The translations under genes and the position numbers were made by a program. The notes under the pieces were generated by a model. The model was not told the origin of the DNA, did not search any database, and saw nothing but the letters and a program-made list of their open reading frames with translations. Below, piece after piece: positions 52,255 through 60,842 of a stretch of DNA of 64,000 nucleotides. The DNA comes from Candidatus Hydrogenedens sp. Its GTDB lineage: Bacteria > Hydrogenedentota > Hydrogenedentia > Hydrogenedentales > JAEUWI01. The stretch spans positions 451,881 through 515,880 of the forward strand of contig WGMK01000015.1 in assembly GCA_016125095.1 (NCBI GenBank). Direction: 5' to 3'. Every line of letters begins with the position of its first letter. The stretch's first letter is position 1.

Positions 52255-52986
52255 ATGTCAACCCCTCACGAATCCGAGAATGCCCGGGGCAACGTACACG
52301 GCGACGAGACGCGTCACGCGATTATCCTGGCCGCCATCCGCGTGATTGCGGAGCAGGGGGTGTCGGGGGCTTCGCTGCGCGCCATCAATGTTGCGGCAGG
52401 CTGCCGGAATTCGTCGGCCTCGCACTACCATTTCGGAACGAAACTGGCGGTCATCGATGCGGCGCTGTCAACGGTCTACGCGGAAGTCGACGCGGGACAG
52501 GCGCCCCTGATGTCGGACCTCGAGCTACGGGTTTCCCAGGGCCGCCCGGTGGGTGTGCGCGAGGTGCTGGAGGCGGCCTACCTGCCCTTTCTCGCGCTCA
52601 TGACACGGCCGGACTACGGCCCGGCCGCCGCGAAGTTCTTCTCGCGCATTCTGGTGGAATCCGACGACCAGCTGCAGGCGGTGCTCAACCGGCTGGTCGC
52701 GCCGATGATGCTCCGGTGCCTCGCCTTGTTGCAGTCGGCCTTGCCGCAAGTGCCGGAGCCCGTGCTGCGGCGGCGGTTGTTTATCACGGTCACCAATGTG
52801 GTGCACGGCGCGGGCGACATGCCGGCCGCGGCGAATTCTCCGCTGGGCGATCTGACCAGCGGGAATCCCTTGGAAATGCTGCACGAGCTGTTCGACTACA
52901 TGACGGCAGCGATTTCCGCGGCGCCGCAGCCGCTGACCCCGGCCGATGAAGCGCGCATGGCCGCGACGCTCTTCGGCCAGGGATAG
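52255..52986 (+). CDS. TetR-family transcriptional regulator
   Basis: 243 residues. N-terminal HTH (about residues 18-65): TRHAIILAAIRVIAEQGVSG, then RAINVAAGCRNSSASHYHFG and KLAVIDAAL, the usual TetR helix-turn-helix with YHF. The C-terminal ligand domain is of the longer type, with a conserved-looking FFSRILVESDDQLQAVL. It lies divergent to the surface-protein gene (TAAGTC boxes between) and convergent, 3 bp away, with the MFS-PlsC gene, whose promoter holds GTGTTAACAC. Either set could be its operator. An acyl ligand is plausible from the neighbour but is inference. Confidence 0.9.
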   Translation: MSTPHESENARGNVHGDETRHAIILAAIRVIAEQGVSGASLRAINVAAGCRNSSASHYHFGTKLAVIDAALSTVYAEVDAGQAPLMSDLELRVSQGRPVGVREVLEAAYLPFLALMTRPDYGPAAAKFFSRILVESDDQLQAVLNRLVAPMMLRCLALLQSALPQVPEPVLRRRLFITVTNVVHGAGDMPAAANSPLGDLTSGNPLEMLHELFDYMTAAISAAPQPLTPADEARMAATLFGQG

Positions 52987-52989
52987 CTA

Positions 52990-54873
52990 TCAGGCGCACT
53001 TCCGCAGTTCGGACACGCGGGCGTGGAGGGCTTCGGCCTTCACTGAAGGGTCGGGAATCGGATCGCCGATGACGACCTGCACGCGGCCGCGGAGGTGCCG
53101 GAGGGCGCGGCCGAGGGCGTTGCCTTTCTGGCGCGAGAACACGCTCCCCCACAACCCGCAGAGCCCGACCGGAATCACGGGCACCGGACGCCGCGCGAGG
53201 ATGCGCTCGACGCCGGGCTTGAAGTCCTGCATGTCGCCGGTGACGCTGAGGCGGCCTTCGGGAAAGATGCAGACCACATTGCCTGCGGCGAGCTGCGCGT
53301 CGATTTCGTTCATGGCGGCCTCGAGCACTTGCGGGTCTTCCTTGGCGGAGGCGATTGGGATGATGCCGTTGCGGCGGCAGAGGCGGTTGAAGAGGGGGTA
53401 TTTCATGAAGCTGTAGTGCATGACCAGCCGCACGGGACGACGGCATGCCCCGGCGATGACGAGCCAGTCGATAAAGGTGACGTGGTTCGACACCATGAGC
53501 GCGGCGCCCTCGGTTGGGATCTTCTCGTGGCCCTCGACGCGGACGTTGTAGATGAGGTTGCCCACCACCCAGCAGAGGAAGCGGTACATAAACTCGGGGA
53601 TGAGGGTGTAGATGTAGATGGCGACGGCGGCATTGAGCGCGGCGAGCAGGAAGAACATGCCCGGGATACCGAGGTCGAATTTGCTGAAGGCCATGAGCAT
53701 GAGCGATGACAGCACCATGAAGAGCGCGCTGAGGATGTTGTTGCCCGCGATGGTGCGGCTGCGGTGGCTGGCTTCGCTACGCTCCTGCACCAGGGTCTGC
53801 AGCGGAACGATGTAGAAGCCGCAGAACAGCGAGAGCAAAAAGAGGTCGGCGATGATGCGCCAGCTGTAGGGCGCGTTGAGGAAGGCCGAAACGCCGAGCA
53901 ATTCGGCGGGCGTGTCGGTGCTGAGATAAGGGTGGCCGACCACGAAGAGATCGAAGGCGAAGACCGTCATGCCGATGGAGCCGAGCGGCACGAGGCCGAG
54001 TTCGAGGATGCCGCGCGAGAAGCGATCGCAGAGGATGGAGCCGATGCCCACGCCCAGGGAGAAGGTGGTGAGGAGAAACGTGATGACATGCTCGTCGCCG
54101 TGGAGGATGTCGCGGCAGTAGGACGGAAACAGCGCCATGAAGCTGGCGGCGAAGAACCAGAACCACGATACGCCGAGTATGGACAGAAAAACGGGGCGGT
54201 TCTTCTGCGTGAAGCGGAAGGTTTCCCAGGTGGGCGTGATGGGGTTCCACACGACCTTCAGGTCCGGGGCCTCGGCGCCGACCTTGGGAATGCACACGCT
54301 GCTGAGCCAGCCGAGCGCCGCGAATACGATGACGCCGAGGCTGACGTAGGTGACCCCCGCATCGCCCATCGCGATGAGCACGCCCGCGAGGATGGTGCCC
54401 GCGAGGATCGACAGGAAGGTGCCGAGTTCGATAATGGCGTTGCCACCGACGAGTTCGTCTTCGCCCAGCAGCTGCGGCAGGATGCCGTATTTCACCGGGC
54501 CGAAGAAAGCGGATTGCAGGCCCATGAAGAACAGCACGGCCAGCAGCATGGGCAGGCTGTCGAGCCAGAAGCCGACGGCTGCCGCGCCCATGATGCCGAT
54601 CTCAGCCAGCTTGATGTAGCGCACCAGCTGCGACTTGGGGTACTTGTCGGCCAATTGACCGGCCGTGGCGGAGAACAGGAAGAATGGCAGGATGAACAGC
54701 CCGGCGCTGAGAGCCACGATCTGTTCCGGCGAAAAACCGCCCACCGTCCAGGCGCGGTAGGTGACCAGAATCACCAGCGCGTTCTTAAATACGTTGTCGT
54801 TGAATGCCCCCAGAAACTGGGTCCAGAACAGCGGCCAGAACCGCCGATCCGTTAGTAGGCCTTGTGTGCTCAT
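52990..54873 (-). CDS. MFS lysophospholipid transporter (LplT-like) fused to a PlsC-type acyltransferase
   Basis: 627 residues. Residues 1 to about 420 form a 12-TM MFS carrier of the LplT group (FWTQFLGAFNDNVFKNALVI, GQLADKYPKSQLVRYIKLAE, MGLQSAFFGPVKYGILPQLL). After this comes an acyltransferase with VSNHVTFIDWLVIAG (NH-x4-D), GIIPIASAKED, VCIFPEGRLSVTG and PVIPVGLCGLWG. It lacks the acyl-ACP synthetase part of Aas. It would flip lysophospholipid inward and reacylate it in one chain. ATG 54873 has AGGAGAGG upstream. The promoter at 54927-54955 has a palindrome over the start site. Confidence 0.92.
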   Translation of the reverse strand: MSTQGLLTDRRFWPLFWTQFLGAFNDNVFKNALVILVTYRAWTVGGFSPEQIVALSAGLFILPFFLFSATAGQLADKYPKSQLVRYIKLAEIGIMGAAAVGFWLDSLPMLLAVLFFMGLQSAFFGPVKYGILPQLLGEDELVGGNAIIELGTFLSILAGTILAGVLIAMGDAGVTYVSLGVIVFAALGWLSSVCIPKVGAEAPDLKVVWNPITPTWETFRFTQKNRPVFLSILGVSWFWFFAASFMALFPSYCRDILHGDEHVITFLLTTFSLGVGIGSILCDRFSRGILELGLVPLGSIGMTVFAFDLFVVGHPYLSTDTPAELLGVSAFLNAPYSWRIIADLFLLSLFCGFYIVPLQTLVQERSEASHRSRTIAGNNILSALFMVLSSLMLMAFSKFDLGIPGMFFLLAALNAAVAIYIYTLIPEFMYRFLCWVVGNLIYNVRVEGHEKIPTEGAALMVSNHVTFIDWLVIAGACRRPVRLVMHYSFMKYPLFNRLCRRNGIIPIASAKEDPQVLEAAMNEIDAQLAAGNVVCIFPEGRLSVTGDMQDFKPGVERILARRPVPVIPVGLCGLWGSVFSRQKGNALGRALRHLRGRVQVVIGDPIPDPSVKAEALHARVSELRKCA

Positions 54874-54912
54874 GGTGCCTCTCCTACAGCCGGACAACCG
54901 GCTCGTGTTGAA

Positions 54913-54955
54913 GTGTTAACACACAAACCGTATCAGATCTAACAGTTTGACGCAA
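54913..54955 (-). promoter_or_regulatory. Promoter and operator-like palindrome of the MFS-PlsC gene
   Basis: Minus-strand TTGCGT (54955-54950), 17-bp spacer, TACGGT (54932-54927). The predicted start near 54920 falls inside the perfect palindrome GTGTTAACAC (54913-54922), an ideal place for repression. The TGTTAACA core recurs at 33204-33211. Confidence 0.6.
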
Positions 54956-55143
54956 GTGGATTCTCGATGATTTGATCACCTTGGAATCGATATCAGGCGA
55001 ATCGTTCCCCAGATAGAGTATCCTTAAGCATAATTCATATTAAATTTGCCGGATAATGGAGTTCGTTTCGTTTCGGGCGCCCGGGCATGGTAGCGTGCAG
55101 GTATCACCTTGAGGAGATCCCCCCCGCAAAAAGGAGTAAAGCC

Positions 55144-56649
55144 GTGAAATCCCCCATACACTCCCTGGCGCTCGCTGTAGCGCTACTCCTGCCGATGATT
55201 GGCGAGGCGGCCTCGCAGCCCCCCGCCCCGGCAGCCATTACGACTACCGATGTACGGATCCCGGTAGAGGAACTCAAGTTGCTGGTGAAGCCGCTGGTCG
55301 TGGACGAACTGAGTGTGGAGGCGGATGCGTGGTTCCGGCTGGTGAAGGCGAAGACCCGGGAAATCGTGGCGGCGCAGTTGGGCGTGCGAAAAACGAACGA
55401 GGCCATCGATGCCGCCGCGAACGAGGACACGGATGCGGCCGCCGATGCGGTGCGCGATGCGGCGGCGCTGGTGGACGAGGCCGCGGAGCAGGCCAAGACC
55501 GAGCAGGAGGCCGTTGGCGCGGCACCGGAGGAGGACGCGGACTTGGCCGGGGAGGTGCAGGAGCAGGCCCAGGCAGACGCACCGACGGAGGACGACGACG
55601 CGGAGGACGCTGCGGGCGCGGTAAAGGGCTCGCTGTTGGACAGCCTGGCGGTGCTCCGGACCCAGCAGACCGCGCTGATCGACCGGCTGGAGGTCGTGCT
55701 CAATTCGCTGGAGCGCAAAGGCGGCGAGGTCGATAGTTACCGGAACTACATTACGGCGATTTCGGGTATTGAAGTGGATGTGCGCGATACCACCGCGACC
55801 TGGGCCACGGTGAGGGGCTGGCTCGTTTCCGAGGAAGGCGGGCAGCGCTGGGCCTGGAACCTCGGGCAGTTTCTGGTGGCGGTCGTTCTCACCTGGCTGG
55901 CCTCCACCGCACTAGGGGGCCTGGTGCGCAAGGCCGTCGGCGTCGGTTCGCGTAACCGCGTATCGAAACTGGCGCAAGATGTCATCGTCCGTACCCTGAA
56001 GACGACCGTCTGGATCATCGGCATCGTGCTCGCCATCTCGATCTTGGAGGTCGACATCACCCCGATGCTGGCGGCCATCGGCGCGGCCGGCCTGGTGGTC
56101 GGTCTCGCTTTGCAGGGCACGCTGAGCAACGTGGCCAGCGGCGTGATGATTCTGCTGAACCGGCCGTTCGACGTGGGCGATGTCGTCAGCGCGGGCGGGG
56201 TCACGGGCACCATCTCCGAGATGAGCCTCGTGGCCACGATCTTCCGGACCTTCGACAACCAGACGGTCATCGTGCCTAACAACGAGATTTGGGGGCAGGT
56301 GATCACGAACATCACAGCGAACAAGACGCGCCGCGTGGACCTGACCTTCGGCGTGGGCTATTCCGACGACCTGGACACGGCGGAGCGGATCATCCGCGAG
56401 GTCGTCGAGCAGCACGAGCTGGTCCTGGCCGATCCGGCGCCGGTGATCAAGGTGCACGAACTCGGCGACTCGTCGGTCAATTTCATCTGCCGCCCCTGGT
56501 GCAAGACCGGAGATTACTGGGCCGTGTACTGGGACGTGATCCGCAGTGTGAAGGCGCGCTTCGACGCGGAAGGCATCTCCATCCCATTTCCGCAGCGCGA
56601 CGTGCATGTGCATTACACGAACACGCCGCCCGAACGCCCGGCGACCTGA
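55144..56649 (+). CDS. MscS-family mechanosensitive channel with long acidic periplasmic domain
   Basis: 501 residues. A signal peptide (SPIHSLALAVALLLPMIGEAAS) leads into a periplasmic region of about 210 residues, largely helical and very rich in Ala, Glu and Asp (about residues 85-165). Then come three TM and the MscS core: MLAAIGAAGLVVGLALQGTLSN (pore helix TM3), NRPFDVGDVV, and IVPNNEIWGQVITNIT. It opens on membrane tension to release osmolytes. GTG 55144 is preferred, as AAAAAGGAG lies 7-8 nt upstream and the signal peptide starts there; the frame is open to an ATG at 55087 without such a site. Its end is 1 bp from the convergent gene. Confidence 0.9.
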   Translation: MKSPIHSLALAVALLLPMIGEAASQPPAPAAITTTDVRIPVEELKLLVKPLVVDELSVEADAWFRLVKAKTREIVAAQLGVRKTNEAIDAAANEDTDAAADAVRDAAALVDEAAEQAKTEQEAVGAAPEEDADLAGEVQEQAQADAPTEDDDAEDAAGAVKGSLLDSLAVLRTQQTALIDRLEVVLNSLERKGGEVDSYRNYITAISGIEVDVRDTTATWATVRGWLVSEEGGQRWAWNLGQFLVAVVLTWLASTALGGLVRKAVGVGSRNRVSKLAQDVIVRTLKTTVWIIGIVLAISILEVDITPMLAAIGAAGLVVGLALQGTLSNVASGVMILLNRPFDVGDVVSAGGVTGTISEMSLVATIFRTFDNQTVIVPNNEIWGQVITNITANKTRRVDLTFGVGYSDDLDTAERIIREVVEQHELVLADPAPVIKVHELGDSSVNFICRPWCKTGDYWAVYWDVIRSVKARFDAEGISIPFPQRDVHVHYTNTPPERPAT

Positions 56650-56650
56650 T

Positions 56651-58912
56651 CTATGGCGTGCCGCCCTCGCGCAAGGCGGGAATCCACTCAGCGAGCAGGG
56701 CATCGCAGTTCAGGACTTTTTCCGCGAGGTCGGCGGGCAAATAGAAATACTGGTTGGAGGATTCGAAGCCGATGCGGGAGTCGCGGGTCTGTAGAGTGTG
56801 CAGCTTGATTGCGACCTCTCGCTCCGCGCGCACCACGGCCTCCAGCGCATTGATGGTGGCGGCGCGGTCGGCCTGCGCGTCATCCAATTGCCGGCGCAAT
56901 ATCACGAAACGGGACTGCTGGGAGACGCTGCGGAAGTGCAACGCCGCGGCTTCCATCACGCGTAGTTCTCCCGCCAGCGCATCATCCGGTTCCCCTTCGA
57001 GCGTGCCGTGTAGGGTCGCCAGCGCAGCATCGAAACCATCGGCGACCTTTTCCAACTGCGAGGCAAAGACCTCGGGCGGATAGGGCCCGCGCCACCGGTC
57101 GAGGTCGTCGTACGGCAGGCCCACCATGGTGGCGGTATAGCCGGTAGGAGTGCCCCAGAGCAGGTTGGAGGGGCCGGCTTGAAGCGGCGCGTTGTAGACC
57201 ACGCTGCCGTCGTAGGGGAATTCGCGGAAGGCTTCGCTGCAGGTCTGCCAGGCGGCTACCACGGCCTCCGCGTGGGATTCGCCGTAGCGCTCGGCGGCCA
57301 CGCGGCGCAGGGCTTCTTCGGGCGAGAGCGGCGCGCCGCCCGCAGCGGGCGCGGCGATTTCGGCCACGACCTGCAGGTTGGGCGAAGGATAACCGCCGAG
57401 GCTCCAGCCAAGCATGATGCCCTCCACCCCGCTCTCGCGCAGGTTCGCGGCATGCTGGGCCACGTTGGCGACGGCGGGAATGTACGGCACGGCAGCGAGT
57501 TCCCAAGTGTTGCCGGCCTGGATCTTCGCGAGGGTCTTGAGGCCGCGGGCCTGGGCGGCGGCCCAGTGCTTCTGCGCGCGCGGACCGGGACCAATGGCGG
57601 AAATGGAGTACTCGCCGACGACGGCCTTCACGCCGCCGCGCTCGATGGGGATGCTCCACTCGCTGACGCTCATAAAGCCGACGCCCTCGGGCAAGCGTTC
57701 GATGGCGGCCACGGCCCAGTCGTCGCGCCAGCCCCAGTCCCAGGCGATGAGCTCGGCCTTGCTGCCGGCGCGCTGAATGCCCGCCCAGATATCGGCGTTG
57801 ACCCCTGCCACCGCATCGTCGGGCGTGCGATCTTTGCAGCGCGGACACTGCGCCCCCTGGTAGTGGCTCCAGCAACTCGTGAGATTTTCGGAGGCGGTGA
57901 TGGTGAAGAAACCCTTCAAGTCCGGTACGGCGCGGCAGATGCTCTCGATAGAATCGGTGAGGTAGGCGCGCACGTCGGGATGGCTGGTGCACAGGGTGGC
58001 GTGGTCGCCTTCGGTGACGCCTCTGAGATCGGGGTGCGCGTCGAAGAAACCAAGCGGTTGGGCGCGGGGTTCGTTCATGTAGAGGTAAATGCCGATGCCG
58101 TGTTCGCGGGCGCGTTCGGTGAGCGCACGCAGACGCGCGATACGCCGCTCATATTCCAGACTCAATTCGGGCGCCCAGGGGAAGGGCGCGAGCTGGTAGA
58201 GCACCGCGTGCATCCAGACGCCGTCGACGCCCGAGGCCTTGAGCCGGTCGAGCAGGCCATCGGGGAAGGGATCGATATCCTCTTCCAGCAGCGGATCGCC
58301 GAAGAGCGCGAAGTAGGACGAGCAGTAGCGCGGCGCGAACCGGCTTTCGCGCGCGGGCGGCGGACTTTCCAGCGGCGCGGAGAGATCGGCGACGAACTGG
58401 AAGAGCGGCTCCTGCAGGGTGGCGGGGCCTTCGGGAAACGCCGCTTGCATCTCGGCGGCCATCGCGCGCTCGCGTTGCAGCACGGCCTCGTCGGGCTCGG
58501 TGTAGCGGAGCGGCGGACAATCGGGCTTGAGGCTGCCGAGCTTGATGTAGAGGAAGTCGTCTTCGCGCAGGGTGAACGCGAGCTGCTCTTCGGTCATGTC
58601 CAGCAATTCCATCAGCTGCGGATAGGGCAGCAGATGCCAGTTGCGCCGGAGGACGGAGAGGTAGGCGCGCTTGCGGATTTCCGGCGCGATGCTTGGCAGC
58701 GCGCCGAGGCCCATGGCCGCCCCCATCCGCACGATGTCCTCGGGCTCGGCGCCGACAACCTCCGCCATGCGGGCCGCGGGCACAAGCTGCCAGTTGCGCC
58801 AGACGAAGGCGTGCACCGGCGAAGGGAAATGCGGCAGCGCCACCGGCACGCGGTCGGACACGGCGGGCAGTTGGGACAGCAGCGTGGTGGCGAAGACCAG
58901 GGCGGCAAGCAT
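56651..58912 (-). CDS. Secreted TIM-barrel glycoside-hydrolase-like protein
   Basis: 753 residues. Signal peptide MLAALVFATTLLSQLPAVSD. The first about 190 residues are helical and hold repeats of a WRNWxLxP type (VWRNWQLVPAARMAEVVG and VLRRNWHLLPYPQLMELL). The middle is a likely (beta/alpha)8 barrel: GVDGVWMHAVLYQLAPFPW, HGIGIYLYMNEPRAQ, GFFTITASENLTSCW, ELIAWDWGWRDDWAV; acidic residues in these loops could be catalytic. A CPRCK pair may bind metal. The last about 150 residues are helical. I recognise no named GH family; it resembles orphan glycosidase-like proteins of PVC-type bacteria. GGAGG lies 7 nt before ATG 58912; a -10 (TAAGAT) at 58943-58948. Confidence 0.72.
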   Translation of the reverse strand: MLAALVFATTLLSQLPAVSDRVPVALPHFPSPVHAFVWRNWQLVPAARMAEVVGAEPEDIVRMGAAMGLGALPSIAPEIRKRAYLSVLRRNWHLLPYPQLMELLDMTEEQLAFTLREDDFLYIKLGSLKPDCPPLRYTEPDEAVLQRERAMAAEMQAAFPEGPATLQEPLFQFVADLSAPLESPPPARESRFAPRYCSSYFALFGDPLLEEDIDPFPDGLLDRLKASGVDGVWMHAVLYQLAPFPWAPELSLEYERRIARLRALTERAREHGIGIYLYMNEPRAQPLGFFDAHPDLRGVTEGDHATLCTSHPDVRAYLTDSIESICRAVPDLKGFFTITASENLTSCWSHYQGAQCPRCKDRTPDDAVAGVNADIWAGIQRAGSKAELIAWDWGWRDDWAVAAIERLPEGVGFMSVSEWSIPIERGGVKAVVGEYSISAIGPGPRAQKHWAAAQARGLKTLAKIQAGNTWELAAVPYIPAVANVAQHAANLRESGVEGIMLGWSLGGYPSPNLQVVAEIAAPAAGGAPLSPEEALRRVAAERYGESHAEAVVAAWQTCSEAFREFPYDGSVVYNAPLQAGPSNLLWGTPTGYTATMVGLPYDDLDRWRGPYPPEVFASQLEKVADGFDAALATLHGTLEGEPDDALAGELRVMEAAALHFRSVSQQSRFVILRRQLDDAQADRAATINALEAVVRAEREVAIKLHTLQTRDSRIGFESSNQYFYLPADLAEKVLNCDALLAEWIPALREGGTP

Positions 58913-59058
58913 GGCGGTTCCTCCGGAAGATGCGATGCAATCATCTTAGCCGCTGCGGACGGGCCATGCACGCGGAGGGGAGACCTTCGGTCAAAAGAGT
59001 GGCGCGGTCGGGAGACCGGCTACAGCGGAAGAAATGTTCGCCGCCATCCCCCCCGCCA

Positions 59059-59087
59059 TTGTATTGCCGGGCGCGATGCGATAGATT
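59059..59087 (+). promoter_or_regulatory. Promoter of the ethanolamine-type permease gene
   Basis: TTGTAT (59059-59064), 17-bp spacer, TAGATT (59082-59087), 40 nt before ATG 59128. Confidence 0.6.
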
Positions 59088-59127
59088 TTCCCCTTGGTTC
59101 CAGGGGAGGCAACCGGACGGAAGGGGA

Positions 59128-60627
59128 ATGGCGTTGAGCGAGAAGAAGACTACGGCGGGGGTGTCGTATCAATCGGAGAGCGCGGCGTATTTCGAGCAGC
59201 GGACGCTGCGGCGGTATGCGGGCGTGTGGTCGCTGTGGGCGCTGGGGGTGGGCGCGGTCATCTCGGGCGATTTCTTCGGCTGGAATTTCGGGCTGGCGTC
59301 GGGCGGCTTCGGCGGCTTGCTAGTCGCCACCGGCATCATCGCGGTCATGTATGTGTGCATGTGCTATGCCATCGCCGAGATGTCGCCCGCGCTGCCGCAT
59401 ACGGGCGGGGCGTATTCCTTCGCGCGCACGGCCATGGGGCCTTGGGGCGGCTTCATCACCGGGCTGGCGGAAAACATGGAATACGTGCTGACGCCCGCCG
59501 TGATCGTGGTGGGCATCGCGGGCTACATGAACACCATCGTGCAGGAAGTGACCGGCGCATCGCTGCCGGCGCCCGTGTGGTGGTTCCTGTTCTATGCGGC
59601 CTTCGTGGGGCTGAATGTCCTCGGGGTCGAGGCGACCTTCCGGTTCACCGTCGTGATTACCGCGCTGGCGCTGGGCATCCTGGTGGTGTTCTGGGTGGGG
59701 GCGCTCCCCCATTTCTCGCTCGAGCACGCGCTGAACATCACCCCGGCGGAAGGCCACGGACGGTGGTTGCCCTTCGGCCTGGGCGGCGTGGCGGCGGCGC
59801 TGCCTTTCGCCATCTGGTTCTATCTGGCCATCGAGCAGCTGCCGCTGGCGGCGGAGGAGGCGCACGACCCCGCGCGCGACATGCCCAAGGGGCTGATGTA
59901 CGGCATCGCGACGCTGATCATCGCGTCGCTGCTGACGCTGTTTCTGAATGCGGGCATCGCGCCGGGCGCGGCCGAAGTGGGCGCGTCGGACAATCCGCTG
60001 TTCCTCGGCTTCAAGACCATTTTCGGCGAAGGCGTGGGCGCGGCCGGGCTGGCGCTGGTGGCCGTGGCCGGGCTGGTGGCGAGTTTCCACACCATCATCT
60101 ACGCCTACGGGCGCAACATCTACAGCCTCAGCCGCGCGGGCTACTTCCCCAAGTGGATGTCGGTGACGCATGGACGATTCCAGACGCCGCACGTGGCGCT
60201 GATCATCGGGGCAGTGCTGGGCTATGTGGTGGCGCTGGGCATCGAATACGGCGAATCCGTGTTCGGCGAGGGCGTGCCCGTGGGCGCGGTGCTGCTGAAC
60301 ATGGCCGTCTTTGGCGCGGTCATCGCCTACATCATGCAGATGGCCTCGTTCATCGTGCTGCGCGTGCGCTTCGCGTCCATGGAACGCCCCTACGTGAACC
60401 CGCTGGGCAATGCGGGCGCGGCCGTGGCCGGGCTCATCGCGGCCGTCACCCTCGTGTTTCTCTTTCTGAACGAGGACTACCGCGTCGGAGTCGTCGGTTG
60501 CGCCCTGTGGTTCCTCGGCGGCATCGTCTATTTCGCCATCCACGGACGCCACCACATGGTCCTCTCGCCCGAAGAAGAAGCCGCGATGCAACACGAAGAA
60601 GAAGCGCGGATGCAGGGGCTGGGATAA
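59128..60627 (+). CDS. eat: APC-family permease, ethanolamine permease-like
   Basis: 499 residues, 12 transmembrane helices. The N-terminal YFEQRTLRRYAGVWSLWALG, VISGDFFGWNFGLASGGFGG and AEMSPALPHTGGAYSFAR are close to the ethanolamine permease (Eat) group of amino-acid-polyamine-organocation carriers, including the first-helix GxGxxISGDF binding segment. Ethanolamine import would fit the phospholipid turnover suggested by the MFS-PlsC neighbour, but no ethanolamine ammonia-lyase is seen. ATG 59128 touches AAGGGG closely; TTG 59134 would give better spacing, so the start is uncertain by two codons. R5 repeats begin 11 bp after the stop. Confidence 0.85.
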   Translation: MALSEKKTTAGVSYQSESAAYFEQRTLRRYAGVWSLWALGVGAVISGDFFGWNFGLASGGFGGLLVATGIIAVMYVCMCYAIAEMSPALPHTGGAYSFARTAMGPWGGFITGLAENMEYVLTPAVIVVGIAGYMNTIVQEVTGASLPAPVWWFLFYAAFVGLNVLGVEATFRFTVVITALALGILVVFWVGALPHFSLEHALNITPAEGHGRWLPFGLGGVAAALPFAIWFYLAIEQLPLAAEEAHDPARDMPKGLMYGIATLIIASLLTLFLNAGIAPGAAEVGASDNPLFLGFKTIFGEGVGAAGLALVAVAGLVASFHTIIYAYGRNIYSLSRAGYFPKWMSVTHGRFQTPHVALIIGAVLGYVVALGIEYGESVFGEGVPVGAVLLNMAVFGAVIAYIMQMASFIVLRVRFASMERPYVNPLGNAGAAVAGLIAAVTLVFLFLNEDYRVGVVGCALWFLGGIVYFAIHGRHHMVLSPEEEAAMQHEEEARMQGLG

Positions 60628-60637
60628 GGGAGCACCG

Positions 60638-60800
60638 CTCCGCTGTGGGGGTTTCCCGACCCGACCACTCATCCGCTGTGGCGGGGTCTCCTCCGCTGTG
60701 GCGGGGTCTCCTGACCCCGACACTCCCGCGACCGTAAGGTCTCCCCCTCCGCTGTGGGCGGGTTTCCCGACCCGACCACTCTTCTGACCGGCAGGTCTCC
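60638..60800. repeat. R5 hairpin repeat cluster, left side of the RHS island
   Basis: Four units starting CTCCGCTGTGG (near 60638, 60670, 60691, 60747). Units hold small stem-loops: GGGGTC-TCCT-GACCCC, GACC-GTAA-GGTC and GACC-GGCA-GGTC. The same array type flanks the right side of the island (63594-63646; 63939-63997). Confidence 0.85.
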
Positions 60801-60807
60801 AATCTTC

Positions 60808-60836
60808 TTGCCCGGCTGGGTCAGCCGTGCTATGCT
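60808..60836 (+). promoter_or_regulatory. Promoter of the RHS-tip gene, leaderless arrangement
   Basis: TTGCCC (60808-60813), 17-bp spacer ending TGC, TATGCT (60831-60836), then 6 nt to ATG 60843. All three elements fit, and no Shine-Dalgarno sequence fits. The promoter starts 8 bp past the last R5 unit. Confidence 0.65.
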
Positions 60837-60842
60837 GCTGGC

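Noticed and set aside
57179..59137. Plus-strand frame opposite the glycosidase-like gene
   Set aside because: Gly/Ala/Arg-rich shadow without signal peptide or motifs; the minus-strand protein has both.
60638..60800. CRISPR array or tRNA cluster beside the RHS gene
   Set aside because: Units abut, lack spacers, and fold as short hairpins without a cloverleaf or CCA end.
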